Positions 52,711 through 61,663 of a stretch of 64,000 nt of DNA are shown piece after piece. Position 1 is the stretch's first letter. Each line of letters opens with the position of its first letter. The notes below the pieces were generated by a model. It ran no database searches and had not been told where the DNA came from. It was given only the letters and a program-made list of their open reading frames with translations. The position numbers and the translations under genes were made by a program. Source of the DNA: Chitinophaga niastensis (GTDB taxonomy: Bacteria; Bacteroidota; Bacteroidia; Chitinophagales; Chitinophagaceae); assembly GCF_003014755.1 (NCBI RefSeq), contig NZ_PYAW01000002.1, positions 310,001-374,000 of the forward strand, written 5' to 3'.

Positions 52711-53933
52711 AGACCAGAATAATTTATATCGTCTCAGCTGTAGTACTGTTGCTGGTCATATTATTGATCGCTGGTGGTAATCTCTCCCGTAATATGGGAG
52801 ATCAGTCCACCGAAATGAGCAAGTCTACTTTTTCCAATAAAGATAAAAAGGCAGGCGGCGTATATGCGGCGTTTAAACTGCTGCCCCGGCTATTTTACAA
52901 GAATTCACTACAGGTGGTTACCAAACCTTTTGCCCGCACCTATGAAAGGGAAAAGGAACTGAAGTATACCGGCAATGCTTACATACTGGTAGCAGATGAA
53001 TTGTTTACCACCGAAAAAGATATTGAGGCGATGCTGGATTATGTATCGCCCGGGAATGAATTATTTATTGCGGTGAATACGCCCGATCCTGCGCTGGCAA
53101 AGCAGTTGAACTTCACCACTGTTGATGGTACAAATTTGCAGAAACAGAAAGTGGGATATGTACAACAATATGTAGATAAAACAGTACCGATAGATACCAG
53201 CTTCAATTATGACGGCATGATCAGCGGCAGCTATTTTTCCCATATTGATAGTGCCAACACCACTGTACTGGGTGCCAATTACAAGAACAAGCCGAATTTT
53301 ATCCGTGTTTCACATAACAGTGGCTACTTTTATATTTTATTAAATCCTTACACTTTCACCAACTATTTTGTACTGCATAAAAATAATGTGGCGGCACTGG
53401 AAACACAGCTGTCATATCTGCAGTATGATGCCAACAATGTATACTGGGACGATTTTTACAACAGCCAGGATGGCCCACAGTCGGGCGACTTCAGCGAGTG
53501 GCAGGTATTAATGCGTTATCCGGCAATGCGTTGGGCACTCTGGCTGGCGGCGGCATTAGTACTGCTGTATGTTATTTTTGAAAGTAAGCGCAGGCAGAGA
53601 ATTATTCCTGATAAACCAGCACTCACCAATACCTCACTCGAATTTGTAGATGCAATAGGACAGTTGTATTATCAACAACATAATAACTTCAACCTGGCGC
53701 ATAAAATGATTACGCATCTGCTGGAGTATATACGTACCCGTTATTACATCAATACCAACCTGCTGAATGAAGAGTTTATCGCAAAATTGTCTAAGAAGTC
53801 TGCCGTATCTGAAACAGATATACGCGAGCTCTTACAGATGATGCATCATATACAGCTGGAAGGAAATATAAGTGATGATTATCTCAAAGAATTTTACAAA
53901 CGCATTCAACTATTTTATCTAAATACGAAATAA
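52707..53933 (+). CDS. DUF4350 domain protein
   Basis: A 408-residue protein starting with GTG in a 4-bp GTGA overlap with the previous stop, a sign of translational coupling. One N-terminal helix (IIYIVSAVVLLLVILLIAGG) is followed by an extracytoplasmic DUF4350 domain (KKAGGVYAAFKLLPRLF, NAYILVADELFTTEKDIEAMLDYVSPGNELFIA), a second helix (WALWLAAALVLLYVIFES) and a cytoplasmic helical tail (FVDAIGQLYYQQHNNFNLAHKMI). DUF4350 has a GATase-like fold with no known activity. The MoxR gene follows at 3 bp. Confidence 0.82.
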   Translation: MKTRIIYIVSAVVLLLVILLIAGGNLSRNMGDQSTEMSKSTFSNKDKKAGGVYAAFKLLPRLFYKNSLQVVTKPFARTYEREKELKYTGNAYILVADELFTTEKDIEAMLDYVSPGNELFIAVNTPDPALAKQLNFTTVDGTNLQKQKVGYVQQYVDKTVPIDTSFNYDGMISGSYFSHIDSANTTVLGANYKNKPNFIRVSHNSGYFYILLNPYTFTNYFVLHKNNVAALETQLSYLQYDANNVYWDDFYNSQDGPQSGDFSEWQVLMRYPAMRWALWLAAALVLLYVIFESKRRQRIIPDKPALTNTSLEFVDAIGQLYYQQHNNFNLAHKMITHLLEYIRTRYYINTNLLNEEFIAKLSKKSAVSETDIRELLQMMHHIQLEGNISDDYLKEFYKRIQLFYLNTK

Positions 53934-53936
53934 GTA

Positions 53937-54917
53937 ATGGACAGCAATGCATTTCAACCCAGAACTGATTTTTCTGCCTTGCATGAAGGTGTAGAGGCTA
54001 TCAGGGCGCAAATAGGAAAAGTAATTGTAGGACAGCATCAGATGGTAGACCTGCTGATAGCGGGGGTACTTACCCAGGGCCATGTGCTGATAGAAGGGGT
54101 GCCGGGTGTAGCTAAAACGCTTACCGCCAAACTGCTGGCGCAATGCGTGGATGCTGACTTTAGCCGTATTCAGTTCACGCCGGATCTGATGCCGGCAGAT
54201 GTATTGGGTACTTCTGTTTTTAATCCGCAAACGAGAGAGTTTGAATATAAAAAAGGACCAATTTTCAGCAACCTCGTACTGATTGATGAAATAAACCGTG
54301 CCCCTGCAAAAACACAGTCGGCTTTGTTTGAGGTGATGGAAGAAAGGCAGATTACCAATGATGGTGTTACCTATAAACTGGATCGCCCTTTTATGGTAAT
54401 TGCTACCCAGAACCCTATTGAGCAGGAAGGAACTTACCGTTTGCCGGAAGCGCAGCTGGATCGTTTTCTTTTTAAGATAGAAGTTAAATATCCGGATCTC
54501 AAGGAAGAAGTAACCTTGCTGCAAAGCATTCATCAGTTTAATGGTGAAACAGATCTTACTAAAATGGTAAGCCGGGTAGTTACTGCCACGCAGATCATTG
54601 AATTTCAGAACCTGGTACGCGAGGTACGTATTGATGAGAAATTGCTGCATTATATAGCGGCTATTATTAATGAAACACGTATGAACGCATCGCTTTACCT
54701 GGGCGCTTCTCCGCGTGCATCCATTGCCGTTATGAATTGCTCCAAAGCTATTGCGGCTATGCGCAACCGGGATTTTGTGATTCCTGATGACGTAGTGGAA
54801 ATGGTGCCGCATGTATTGCGTCATCGTATTATGCTGACTCCTGAAAAAGAAATGGAAGGTATCAGAACAGATGATGTGATTGCACAGATCATCAAGATGG
54901 TGGAAGTACCGAGATAA
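53937..54917 (+). CDS. MoxR family AAA+ ATPase
   Basis: A 326-residue cytoplasmic ATPase. Walker A is IEGVPGVAKTLTAKLL, Walker B LVLIDEINRAPAKTQSALFEVMEE, sensor 1 MVIATQNPIEQEGTYRLPEAQLDRF, and the sensor 2 region LGASPRASIAVMNCSKA. MoxR proteins act as chaperones that activate or insert metal cofactors into partner proteins, often with a VWA or DUF58 protein. It is followed, after a 113-bp gap filled by a palindrome, by the DUF58 gene. Confidence 0.95.
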   Translation: MDSNAFQPRTDFSALHEGVEAIRAQIGKVIVGQHQMVDLLIAGVLTQGHVLIEGVPGVAKTLTAKLLAQCVDADFSRIQFTPDLMPADVLGTSVFNPQTREFEYKKGPIFSNLVLIDEINRAPAKTQSALFEVMEERQITNDGVTYKLDRPFMVIATQNPIEQEGTYRLPEAQLDRFLFKIEVKYPDLKEEVTLLQSIHQFNGETDLTKMVSRVVTATQIIEFQNLVREVRIDEKLLHYIAAIINETRMNASLYLGASPRASIAVMNCSKAIAAMRNRDFVIPDDVVEMVPHVLRHRIMLTPEKEMEGIRTDDVIAQIIKMVEVPR

Positions 54918-55024
54918 GCTGTTATAAGCTATTAGCCTTTAGCTATTAGCTTTTAGCAAGTTTGTTCCAAAAAGATATCTGAATTTTTAGTAGCTAAGAG
55001 CTAACTGCTAAGAGCTAAAAGCTA
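54915..55024. repeat. Palindromic element, AGCNNTT family, inside the moxR-DUF58 operon
   Basis: Left arm ~54915-54960 is a run of AGCNNTT heptamers starting at the moxR TAA stop; right arm ~54988-55024 is complementary with several mismatches. Ends 6 bp before the DUF58 ATG. It is the only gap larger than a few bases within the SpoIIM-DUF58 unit. Confidence 0.8.
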
Positions 55025-55030
55025 GAATAA

Positions 55031-56383
55031 ATGTCTGCAACTGTAAAGAACAATTTATACCAATTACTTTTTTTCACAAACAGGTTGTACCTGTTGTTGA
55101 GCGTGAATGTGCTGTTATTTATAATTGCCTTTTTCTTCCCGCGCATGTACAACATCGCTATCATTTCTTTTATAGTAATGATAGCGTTGTTATTACTGGA
55201 TATGGTATTGGTATTGCTGCGTCCATCAAGTATTATATCATTGGAACGTAAAGCCAGCGTGCGTTTCAGTAATGGTGATCAAAATGAAGTAGTACTGACA
55301 TTGCATAACCAGTATCCTTTTCCTGTATTTGTATCTATTATTGATGAGTTACCTTTTCAGTTCCAGGAACGTGATTTTTCTTTGAAAGGTAAGGTGGGCA
55401 CAGGTGAGCAGCAACGATTTCATTATAATTTACGACCTGTTGAAAGAGGTGTGTATCAGTTTGGCTACAGCAATGTATTTATAAAAAGTGCATTGGGTAT
55501 GGTGAGCCGCCGTTTTGTTTTCGACAATGAACAAACGGTGAGCGTGTATCCCAGCTTTCATCAGCTGCGGCATTATGCATTGTATTCCTACATGAACCGG
55601 TTAAATGAAATAGGCGTGCACAAACGCCGTGTAATTGGGCATAGTATGGAGTTTGATCATATCAAGCCATATACAAAAGGAGATGATGTGCGTATGCTCA
55701 ACTGGAAAGCTACTGCCCGTACAGGTAACCTGATGGTAAATAACTATGTAGAAGAAAAATCGCAGCAGGTATACTGTGTAATTGATAAGGGCCGCACTAT
55801 GAAGATGCCCTTCAATGGCCTGTCATTGCTGGATTACGCCATTAATGCTTCGTTGGTATTCAGCAATGTAGCGGTGAATAAAGGAGATAAAGCAGGGTTA
55901 GTTACTTTTACAGAAAAAAAGATTGACGTACTGGCTGCCAGTAATAAAAAAGTGCAGCTAAATAAAATACTGGAAACATTGTATTCGCAGGAAACGCAGT
56001 GGCAGGAAAGTGATTACGAAGCGTTGAGTGTGCAGTTGCGCAGCAGCTTATCCACACGTTCTTTACTGATGTTGTTTACCAATTTTGAGTCGATGTCCAG
56101 TTTGCAGCGGCAGCTACCTTTTTTGCGTCGCCTGGCGCGTTATCATTTGGTACTGGTAGTATTTTTTGAGAATACGGAATTGAAGAAAGTAACAGAACAA
56201 CCGGCTTACGATATAGAAGGTATTTACAAACAAACCATTGCACAAAAATTTGCGTACGATAAAAAGCTGATCGTAAAAGAGCTGGCGAAATATGGCATTA
56301 TGTCGTTGTTAAGTCCACCTGAGCATTTAACGCTGAATGTGGTGAATAAGTACTTGGAGTTGAAAGCGCGGATGCTGATATAA
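55031..56383 (+). CDS. DUF58 domain protein
   Basis: A 450-residue protein with two N-terminal membrane helices (LLLSVNVLLFIIAFFFPRM, ISFIVMIALLLLDMVLVLL), a beta-rich extracytoplasmic-like part, and the cytoplasmic DUF58 core (FDHIKPYTKGDDVRMLNWKATARTGNLMVN) followed by a VWA-like fold (VYCVIDKGRTM). DUF58 proteins form a set with MoxR. The stop codon abuts the stop of the convergent secreted-protein gene (TAATTA at 56381-56386), exactly as at 12911. Confidence 0.9.
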   Translation: MSATVKNNLYQLLFFTNRLYLLLSVNVLLFIIAFFFPRMYNIAIISFIVMIALLLLDMVLVLLRPSSIISLERKASVRFSNGDQNEVVLTLHNQYPFPVFVSIIDELPFQFQERDFSLKGKVGTGEQQRFHYNLRPVERGVYQFGYSNVFIKSALGMVSRRFVFDNEQTVSVYPSFHQLRHYALYSYMNRLNEIGVHKRRVIGHSMEFDHIKPYTKGDDVRMLNWKATARTGNLMVNNYVEEKSQQVYCVIDKGRTMKMPFNGLSLLDYAINASLVFSNVAVNKGDKAGLVTFTEKKIDVLAASNKKVQLNKILETLYSQETQWQESDYEALSVQLRSSLSTRSLLMLFTNFESMSSLQRQLPFLRRLARYHLVLVVFFENTELKKVTEQPAYDIEGIYKQTIAQKFAYDKKLIVKELAKYGIMSLLSPPEHLTLNVVNKYLELKARMLI

Positions 56384-57070
56384 TTAATGTTTACCTCTCT
56401 TTTTATACAGATCCCTGGTGTCATTGATAATTTTGGAATCATCATCCGGGGCTTGTTTCACAGGTATTACAGAGCGGAGGTACATATTGGGATTGTGTTT
56501 ATACCAGGCTTCTACCGTTACTGTCTTTGATGTATCTGCTTTATCCAGTAATAGGTCCTGCCCTATAATTTTTCCGGTAGAAGTACCAAACCGGAGCACT
56601 GATGTGTCCAGCGGAAATATCTTACCACTACTGAATTTTCCTTCTACATTTAAGTAATACCGGATATCGCGTTTAATGCTATCTGCATAGTGATTGAATC
56701 TTATGCCAATCACATGCGGCAGGGTTAGTGACGTTTGTATAGGTGTATTATCCGGGAGTGTAACGGTGAAGGTAATACGATGATGTTCTTTTTCCAGCTG
56801 TTGCCTGTTGAAATGTAAAACACCATTTTGTATACTGCCGTTGCTGGTGCTGATATTTATTTTATTCCAGCGGTAATCGCCGTGTAAGAGGCCTGTTGTT
56901 TGTGCGGTGCTGCTGTCACTATAGATGAGCTGTAAACCAATAGCCACGCGGTTATACAATTCTGCCACTGCAGTAGTATCATAGCTGGTGATTATCCTTA
57001 CTACTTTTGCCTGCTGGGCATTTGCCATCAGGGAGGTGAATAAAGCGAAGATGACAAGGTGTAATTTCAA
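56384..57070 (-). CDS. Hypothetical exported protein
   Basis: A 228-residue protein with signal peptide (MKLHLVIFALFTSLMANAQQ). The mature part is beta-rich (IYSDSSTAQTTGLLHGDYRWNKI, ITFTVTLPDNTPIQTSLTLP, YYLNVEGKFSSGKIFPLDTS) and ends with a basic tail. I do not recognise a family. It is 39 bp downstream of the nitronate monooxygenase-like gene on the same strand and directly convergent with DUF58. Confidence 0.65.
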   Translation of the reverse strand: MKLHLVIFALFTSLMANAQQAKVVRIITSYDTTAVAELYNRVAIGLQLIYSDSSTAQTTGLLHGDYRWNKINISTSNGSIQNGVLHFNRQQLEKEHHRITFTVTLPDNTPIQTSLTLPHVIGIRFNHYADSIKRDIRYYLNVEGKFSSGKIFPLDTSVLRFGTSTGKIIGQDLLLDKADTSKTVTVEAWYKHNPNMYLRSVIPVKQAPDDDSKIINDTRDLYKKRGKH

Positions 57071-57109
57071 GCTATTGTTTTTTATGACAGCAGAAAAAAT
57101 CGTTCCGGG

Positions 57110-58105
57110 TTAAATTTTCCAGGCAGCTACTGACTGGATTTCTGCCTGTAATTCGCGTATCAGGCGTTGTACAATATCATCGATGCTGCTGATGTCGTGT
57201 ACCATTTCCACACTTTGACCGGCCCCCCACAATTGTTGATAGGAGCCAGGTTTGATGGCTTGCTCCAGCTTTTTCATGCCACGCAGCTGTACCAGCATTT
57301 TAAAATATTTGCGGGTACGGGCATTGTTGCTCAACATTTTTTCTATCCAGTTTTGTCGATATCCCATTTTTTGGGCAACAGGTGTATTGATGATATTGCT
57401 GGGAGTACCGGATAATCTTTCCGTGAGTACGATGTCTTCCATGCCGTAATCCACAATCGCCTGTTTATATTCATTACTCACAGCCGCTTCTTTGCTGGCA
57501 ATAAAACGTGTGCCAATAGAAACACCGCGGGCGCCCAGTACCATTGCGCTGGCTATTTGCTGACCGGTGGCAATGCCTCCTGCGGCTACAATTGATTTAC
57601 CGGGAAATTCTTTTTGCAGGGCAGGTACCAGGATGTGCATGGGATAAGGACCTGCATGTCCGCCGGCGCCGGTGGTAACAGCAATGAAGCCATCGCAGCC
57701 TTCTTTAGCAGCTTTAGCAGCGTGTGCTATGTTGGTTACATCGCACAATACTTTGGCGCCGTAGCTATGTGCTGCCTGGATCACTTCCCGCGGATTGCCG
57801 AGGGACGTGATATAAAAAGGTACTTGTGCTTCCACACATTCCTGCAATTGTTTTACGTACAGTGGATTTGTTTTTTGTACGATAAGATTTACACCGTAGT
57901 TACCCTGTTTGCCGTTGAGCTGTGCTTTATGTGCATTCAGATTGGCCAGTACAGTTTTTAGCTCTCCTTCCTTCCTGTAATTCAGCGTAGGAAAAGTACC
58001 TGCTATTTCATTGTCCATACCAGCTTTCACCATAGCTTCATTGCTCACGAGGAACATGGGTGCCATAATGATGGGATAGCGTATCTGTAGATCAGCTTTT
58101 AGCAT
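57110..58105 (-). CDS. Nitronate monooxygenase-like flavin enzyme
   Basis: A 331-residue FMN-dependent TIM barrel of the 2-nitropropane dioxygenase / nitronate monooxygenase family. It starts YPIIMAPMFLVSNEAMV; FMN contacts lie in VTTGAGGHAGPYP, VAAGGIATGQQIASAMVLGARGVSIGTRFIAS. It may detoxify alkyl nitronates or act as an enoyl reductase-like flavoenzyme; the real substrate is uncertain. The start codon region (ATGCTAAAAGCTG) is part of the flanking AGCTTTT repeat, so the first residues LKA are encoded by repeat units. Confidence 0.85.
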   Translation of the reverse strand: MLKADLQIRYPIIMAPMFLVSNEAMVKAGMDNEIAGTFPTLNYRKEGELKTVLANLNAHKAQLNGKQGNYGVNLIVQKTNPLYVKQLQECVEAQVPFYITSLGNPREVIQAAHSYGAKVLCDVTNIAHAAKAAKEGCDGFIAVTTGAGGHAGPYPMHILVPALQKEFPGKSIVAAGGIATGQQIASAMVLGARGVSIGTRFIASKEAAVSNEYKQAIVDYGMEDIVLTERLSGTPSNIINTPVAQKMGYRQNWIEKMLSNNARTRKYFKMLVQLRGMKKLEQAIKPGSYQQLWGAGQSVEMVHDISSIDDIVQRLIRELQAEIQSVAAWKI

Positions 58106-58194
58106 GAGGCTTTTAGCTTTTAGGAATTAAATAAATCAGAGGAGATAAAAATTGATAAAGCTAAAAGCTAACGGTTAATTTCTAACAGCTAACT
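58090..58194. repeat. Palindromic element, AGCNNTT family, between ribE and the nitronate monooxygenase gene
   Basis: Left units (AGCTTTTAGC at 58094-58103 and on to ~58123) and right units (CTAAAAGCTAACGG, TAACAGCTAAC to ~58194) are complementary. The left side covers the first codons of the leftward monooxygenase gene; the right side covers the last codons and stop of ribE, whose end (QLAVRN) is encoded by repeat sequence. Confidence 0.75.
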
Positions 58195-58765
58195 GCCTGG
58201 CTACATATTTACCAAGAATATCAAATTCCAGGTTGACCAGGTAGCCGGGTTTTATTTTTGATACATTGGTATGCTCGTAAGTGTAAGGAATGATAGCTAC
58301 CGAAAACTCATTAGCGGTAACATCAAAAACCGTGAGACTGATACCATTCATGCAGATGCTTCCTTTTTCCACAATAAGGGCTGCAAATTCCTTCGGGTAA
58401 CGAAAACGGTATAACCAGCTGCCACTTTGTTCCTGGCAGGAAATACATTCTCCTACGCTATCTATATGGCCCTGTACGAGGTGGCCGTCGATGCGCCCGT
58501 TGAATACCATGGCTCTTTCCAGGTTTACGTATTGTGTGGGGGAGAGTTGACCGAGGTTGGTTTTTTGCAGGGTTTCCGCTACCGCAACGGTTTCATAGGT
58601 ATTGCCCTGTATATTGGTAACAGTCAGACATACCCCGTTGTGTGCTACACTCTGGTCTATTTTTAATTCGCCTGCAAGGGCTGTTTGTATCGTTATTACC
58701 AGGTTTCCGCCTTCCTTCCTGGTAGATACTACTTCTGCTAGTGTTTCTATGATTCCTGTGAACAT
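58175..58765 (-). CDS. ribE: Riboflavin synthase
   Basis: A 196-residue alpha-subunit riboflavin synthase, which joins two lumazine molecules to riboflavin. The start MFTGIIETLAEVVS is invariant in the family. Two lumazine-binding barrels are seen: first with SVAHNGVCLTVTNI, second with HLVQGHIDSVGECI and KGSICMNGISLTVFDV. Residues up to VNLEFDILGKYVARQ follow the family; the final LAVRN and the stop codon come from the AGCTGTTAG repeat. Cobalamin adenosyltransferase is 21 bp upstream on the same strand. Confidence 0.95.
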   Translation of the reverse strand: MFTGIIETLAEVVSTRKEGGNLVITIQTALAGELKIDQSVAHNGVCLTVTNIQGNTYETVAVAETLQKTNLGQLSPTQYVNLERAMVFNGRIDGHLVQGHIDSVGECISCQEQSGSWLYRFRYPKEFAALIVEKGSICMNGISLTVFDVTANEFSVAIIPYTYEHTNVSKIKPGYLVNLEFDILGKYVARQLAVRN

Positions 58766-58786
58766 ACGGCTAATTTAAGAAAATTT

Positions 58787-59347
58787 CTATACCCTCGGCT
58801 TCCAGGGAATTTCATCTACACCTAATTTGTGCCCTACCCAGCGGGCCAGTACAAATAAATAATCACTGAGCCGGTTAATATATTTCAGTACCAGTGGCTC
58901 AATGAACATATGTTGCTCCTGCATGCCTACACAAAGACGTTCCGTACGGCGGCATATACAACGGGCAATGTGGCAGGTAGATACAGCTACGTGGCCTCCG
59001 GGCAATATAAATGACTTCATCACGGGAAGATCTTCATCCATCTGATCCATACTCTTTTCCAGCAGCGTAATATCTGCTTCGTGGAGATCCGGGATCTTCA
59101 GTTTCGTTTCTTTATCCGGATCACAGGCCAGTGCGGCGCCAATGGTGAAGAGGCGGTCCTGTATTTCTTTAAGCAGATTTTTTGTATCTGGATCGGCGAT
59201 ATGATCATTGACGAGGCCAATGTAGGAGTTCAGCTCATCTACAGTGCCATAGGCATCAATACGGATATCGCTTTTGGGAACTTTGGTGCCTCCGATCAGG
59301 GATGTTTTCCCTTTGTCGCCTGTTTTGGTATATATTTTAAAAGACAT
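58787..59347 (-). CDS. Cob(I)alamin adenosyltransferase, PduO type
   Basis: A 186-residue ATP:corrinoid adenosyltransferase that makes adenosylcobalamin. The ATP-binding N terminus KIYTKTGDKGKTSLIGG is diagnostic, as are RIDAYGTVDELNSYIG, FILPGGHVAVSTCHIARCICRRTER and the C-terminal NRLSDYLFVLARW. Full length, active as a trimer in the family. No other cobalamin gene is adjacent. It precedes ribE in a probable two-gene unit. Confidence 0.93.
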   Translation of the reverse strand: MSFKIYTKTGDKGKTSLIGGTKVPKSDIRIDAYGTVDELNSYIGLVNDHIADPDTKNLLKEIQDRLFTIGAALACDPDKETKLKIPDLHEADITLLEKSMDQMDEDLPVMKSFILPGGHVAVSTCHIARCICRRTERLCVGMQEQHMFIEPLVLKYINRLSDYLFVLARWVGHKLGVDEIPWKPRV

Positions 59348-59367
59348 TTGTTAGCGGGTTGTTCTGT

Positions 59368-59386
59368 TGCAAATTACGAATTTGCA
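59368..59386. repeat. Short palindrome of ATTACGA-type sequence
   Basis: TGCAAATT-ACG-AATTTGCA, a 19-nt hairpin just upstream of the adenosyltransferase gene. It looks like a single unit of the ATTACGA family. Confidence 0.4.
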
Positions 59387-59411
59387 GGGAGAGAGGGGAG
59401 GCCCTTACTCA

Positions 59412-60119
59412 CTAACTATAGGAGGTTACTTTTGCGTTGACAAGGTCAGATTCAATGACACCATCGCGCAAACGTATCACCCGTCTGGCATGATCGGCAA
59501 TATCTTCTTCGTGTGTAACCAATACTACGGTGTTACCGGAATCATGGATACTCCCGAATATTTCCATAATTTCTATAGATGTTTTCGAGTCCAGGTTACC
59601 GGTGGGTTCATCCGCCAGTATCAGGGAGGGATTATTGACCAGGGCACGGGCAATGGCCACGCGCTGGCACTGTCCGCCGGAAAGCTCGTTGGGTTTATGT
59701 TTAGCGCGATCGCTCAATCTCACTCTTTCCAACATGGCGTGAGCCCTTTCTTCTCTTTCTTTTTTACTGACGCCGGCATAAATCAGTGGGATAGCTACAT
59801 TTTCCAGGGCTGTCAGGCGCGGCATCAGGTTAAACTGCTGGAATACAAACCCGATCTCCTTTCCGCGCACGGTGGCCAGGGAATTGTCATCCATTTTACT
59901 CACATCGTGTCCGCTCAGGATATACCTGCCATCGGTGGGCGTATCCAGGCATCCCAGGATATTCATCAGCGTAGATTTTCCGGAGCCGGAAGGCCCCATG
60001 AGGGCCACATATTCGTTCTTAAAAATGTCCAGCGTTACCCCTTTGAGTACTGGCAGTTCATTTTTTCCGAGAAAATAACTTTTCCTGATTTCTTCCAGGT
60101 GGATAACAGACTTTTGCAT
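59412..60119 (-). CDS. ABC transporter ATPase of the LolD/MacB type
   Basis: A 235-residue ATPase. Walker A is [16 protein letters not shown], the Q-loop [12 protein letters not shown], the signature [15 protein letters not shown], Walker [16 protein letters not shown] and the switch His in [32 protein letters not shown] and the short length place it in the LolD/MacB/FtsE group, which energises FtsX-type permeases. No permease is next to it; the LolC/E-type gene at 41433 is one candidate partner. Lies 5 bp downstream of gatC, likely cotranscribed. Confidence 0.93.
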   Translation of the reverse strand: MQKSVIHLEEIRKSYFLGKNELPVLKGVTLDIFKNEYVALMGPSGSGKSTLMNILGCLDTPTDGRYILSGHDVSKMDDNSLATVRGKEIGFVFQQFNLMPRLTALENVAIPLIYAGVSKKEREERAHAMLERVRLSDRAKHKPNELSGGQCQRVAIARALVNNPSLILADEPTGNLDSKTSIEIMEIFGSIHDSGNTVVLVTHEEDIADHARRVIRLRDGVIESDLVNAKVTSYS

Positions 60120-60124
60120 GTGGG

Positions 60125-60415
60125 TTATTTCTTTATAATTTTCGGCACTTTGAAATATTCCTTTGTTGCTGCAGGTGCATTCTGCAGGGCTTCTTCCCGG
60201 CTGATGGAAGGGATCACCTTATCTTCCCGGAAAACATTATAGTCAACTGTCAGGTGTAGCAGCGGCTTCACATGCGTAGTATCCAGTTCATTCAGTTTCT
60301 CTACAAAGGTGATCATCCGTTGAAGATCTCCGCGTATTTCAACTTTTTCCTGCTCGTTAAACTCCAGTCTTGCCAGATCCGCTAACTGTTGCACCATGGC
60401 GTCGTTCACTTCCAT
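60125..60415 (-). CDS. gatC: Asp/Glu-tRNA amidotransferase subunit C
   Basis: A 96-residue GatC, the small subunit that stabilises GatAB in forming Gln-tRNA(Gln) or Asn-tRNA(Asn). ATG 60415 ([19 protein letters not shown]) is preferred over a TTG two codons upstream. [33 protein letters not shown] is the family core, then HVKPLLH and [20 protein letters not shown]. gatA and gatB are not in the window, so subunits are encoded apart. Confidence 0.93.
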   Translation of the reverse strand: MEVNDAMVQQLADLARLEFNEQEKVEIRGDLQRMITFVEKLNELDTTHVKPLLHLTVDYNVFREDKVIPSISREEALQNAPAATKEYFKVPKIIKK

Positions 60416-60498
60416 AATCAAATTAAATCAAAAGATAATGAAATATAAATGGTAAATATGATAGTAAATCAAAATTAGGGATAAACGGCCAGAAATTC

Positions 60499-60590
60499 AG
60501 CTTTTAGCCTTTAGCGATCAGCTTTTAGGCATTATGTTAGAAATTTCTTACAAAAACACTAAAGGCTAAAGGCTAAAAGCTAACAGCTAT
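60499..60590. repeat. Palindromic element, AGCNNTT family, between gatC and trpS
   Basis: Left arm ~60499-60529 (AGCTTTT, AGCCTTT, then AGCTTTT) and right arm ~60560-60590 (complementary units) around a ~30-nt centre. Here the element lies between two divergent gene starts, so it is not confined to gene ends. Confidence 0.75.
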
Positions 60591-60610
60591 TCTTTAAATT
60601 GCGCCCTGTT

Positions 60611-61615
60611 ATGGCTATTCAAAAAGAAATTGTGGTAAGCGGAATCCGCCCCACCGGGAATTTGCACTTAGGCAACTATTTTGGCGCCATCCGTAATTAT
60701 ATCCGGATGCAGGAAGATTTTAACTGCTACTTTTTTGTGGCAGACTGGCATTCATTGACCACTCACCCGGATCCTAAGGATCTGCCGGGCAATGTAATGA
60801 GTGTGCTGGCGGAGAATATTGCGTCAGGGCTGGACCCGGAAAAGGTGTCGCTGTACGTACAAAGCGATGTGCCTGAGATAGCAGAATTATATCTGCTGAT
60901 GAATATGCTGGCCTATGTGGGTGAGTTGGAAAAAGTGCCCACCTTCAAGGATAAAGTACGTTTACAGCCGGAAAACGTGAATGCAGGATTGCTCACCTAC
61001 CCGGTGTTGATGAGCGTGGATATATTGATCCAGCGTGCAGCAAAAGTGCCTGTGGGTAAAGATCAGGGGCAACATCTGGAGATGGCCCGCAACTTTGCAC
61101 AGCGTTTTAACCACCGTTATGGCGATTTGTTCCCGGAACCGGAAGCCTTTAACTATGGTGATAACCTGGTACGCATTCCCAGCCTGGATGGTAAAGGAAA
61201 GATGAGTAAAAGTGAAAATGAGATGGCTACTATATACCTGGCCGATGAAGATGACAAGATCCTCAGTAAAATAAAGAAGGCTAAAACGGATACAGGCGCA
61301 GGTGAACCCGGCGCACCTATACCGGAATCAGTACAAAATCTGCTGGACCTGATGAAACTGGTGTCTGCTCCGGATGTAGTACCATTCTATGAAGCGGCTT
61401 ATCATAATCAGTCTATCCGCTACGGTGATCTGAAAAAACAGCTGGGCGAAGACATGGTGAACTTCGTTGCCCCTATTCGTGAAAGGGCGAAAGCGTTGCA
61501 GCAGGACACCGAATATTTAAAGAAAATAATGAAAGCCGGTGCAGAGAAGGCCAGGGCAAATGCGGCACAAACTTTGCAACAGGCGAAAAAACTAATCGGG
61601 ATAAATTATTATTGA
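60611..61615 (+). CDS. trpS: Tryptophanyl-tRNA synthetase
   Basis: A 334-residue class I synthetase. ATG 60611 (MAIQKEIVVSGIRPTGNLHLGNY) is chosen over a TTG four codons earlier. The HIGH-type motif is PTGNLHLGNYFGAI, the KMSKS loop GKGKMSKSENEMA, and VGKDQGQHLEMARNFA contacts tryptophan and adenylate. Length is normal. The kinase gene follows at 48 bp. An AGCNNTT palindrome ends 20 bp upstream. Confidence 0.96.
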   Translation: MAIQKEIVVSGIRPTGNLHLGNYFGAIRNYIRMQEDFNCYFFVADWHSLTTHPDPKDLPGNVMSVLAENIASGLDPEKVSLYVQSDVPEIAELYLLMNMLAYVGELEKVPTFKDKVRLQPENVNAGLLTYPVLMSVDILIQRAAKVPVGKDQGQHLEMARNFAQRFNHRYGDLFPEPEAFNYGDNLVRIPSLDGKGKMSKSENEMATIYLADEDDKILSKIKKAKTDTGAGEPGAPIPESVQNLLDLMKLVSAPDVVPFYEAAYHNQSIRYGDLKKQLGEDMVNFVAPIRERAKALQQDTEYLKKIMKAGAEKARANAAQTLQQAKKLIGINYY

Positions 61616-61663
61616 AAAAGTCATCAACTGTAGCTATTTTCAGTATTAACCACCTATCATCGC

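Noticed and set aside
59412..60119. Assignment of the ATPase as the partner of the LolC/E-type permease at 41433.
   Set aside because: The genes are 17 kb apart; LolD, MacB and FtsE types cannot be separated from this sequence alone, so it is only mentioned as a possibility.
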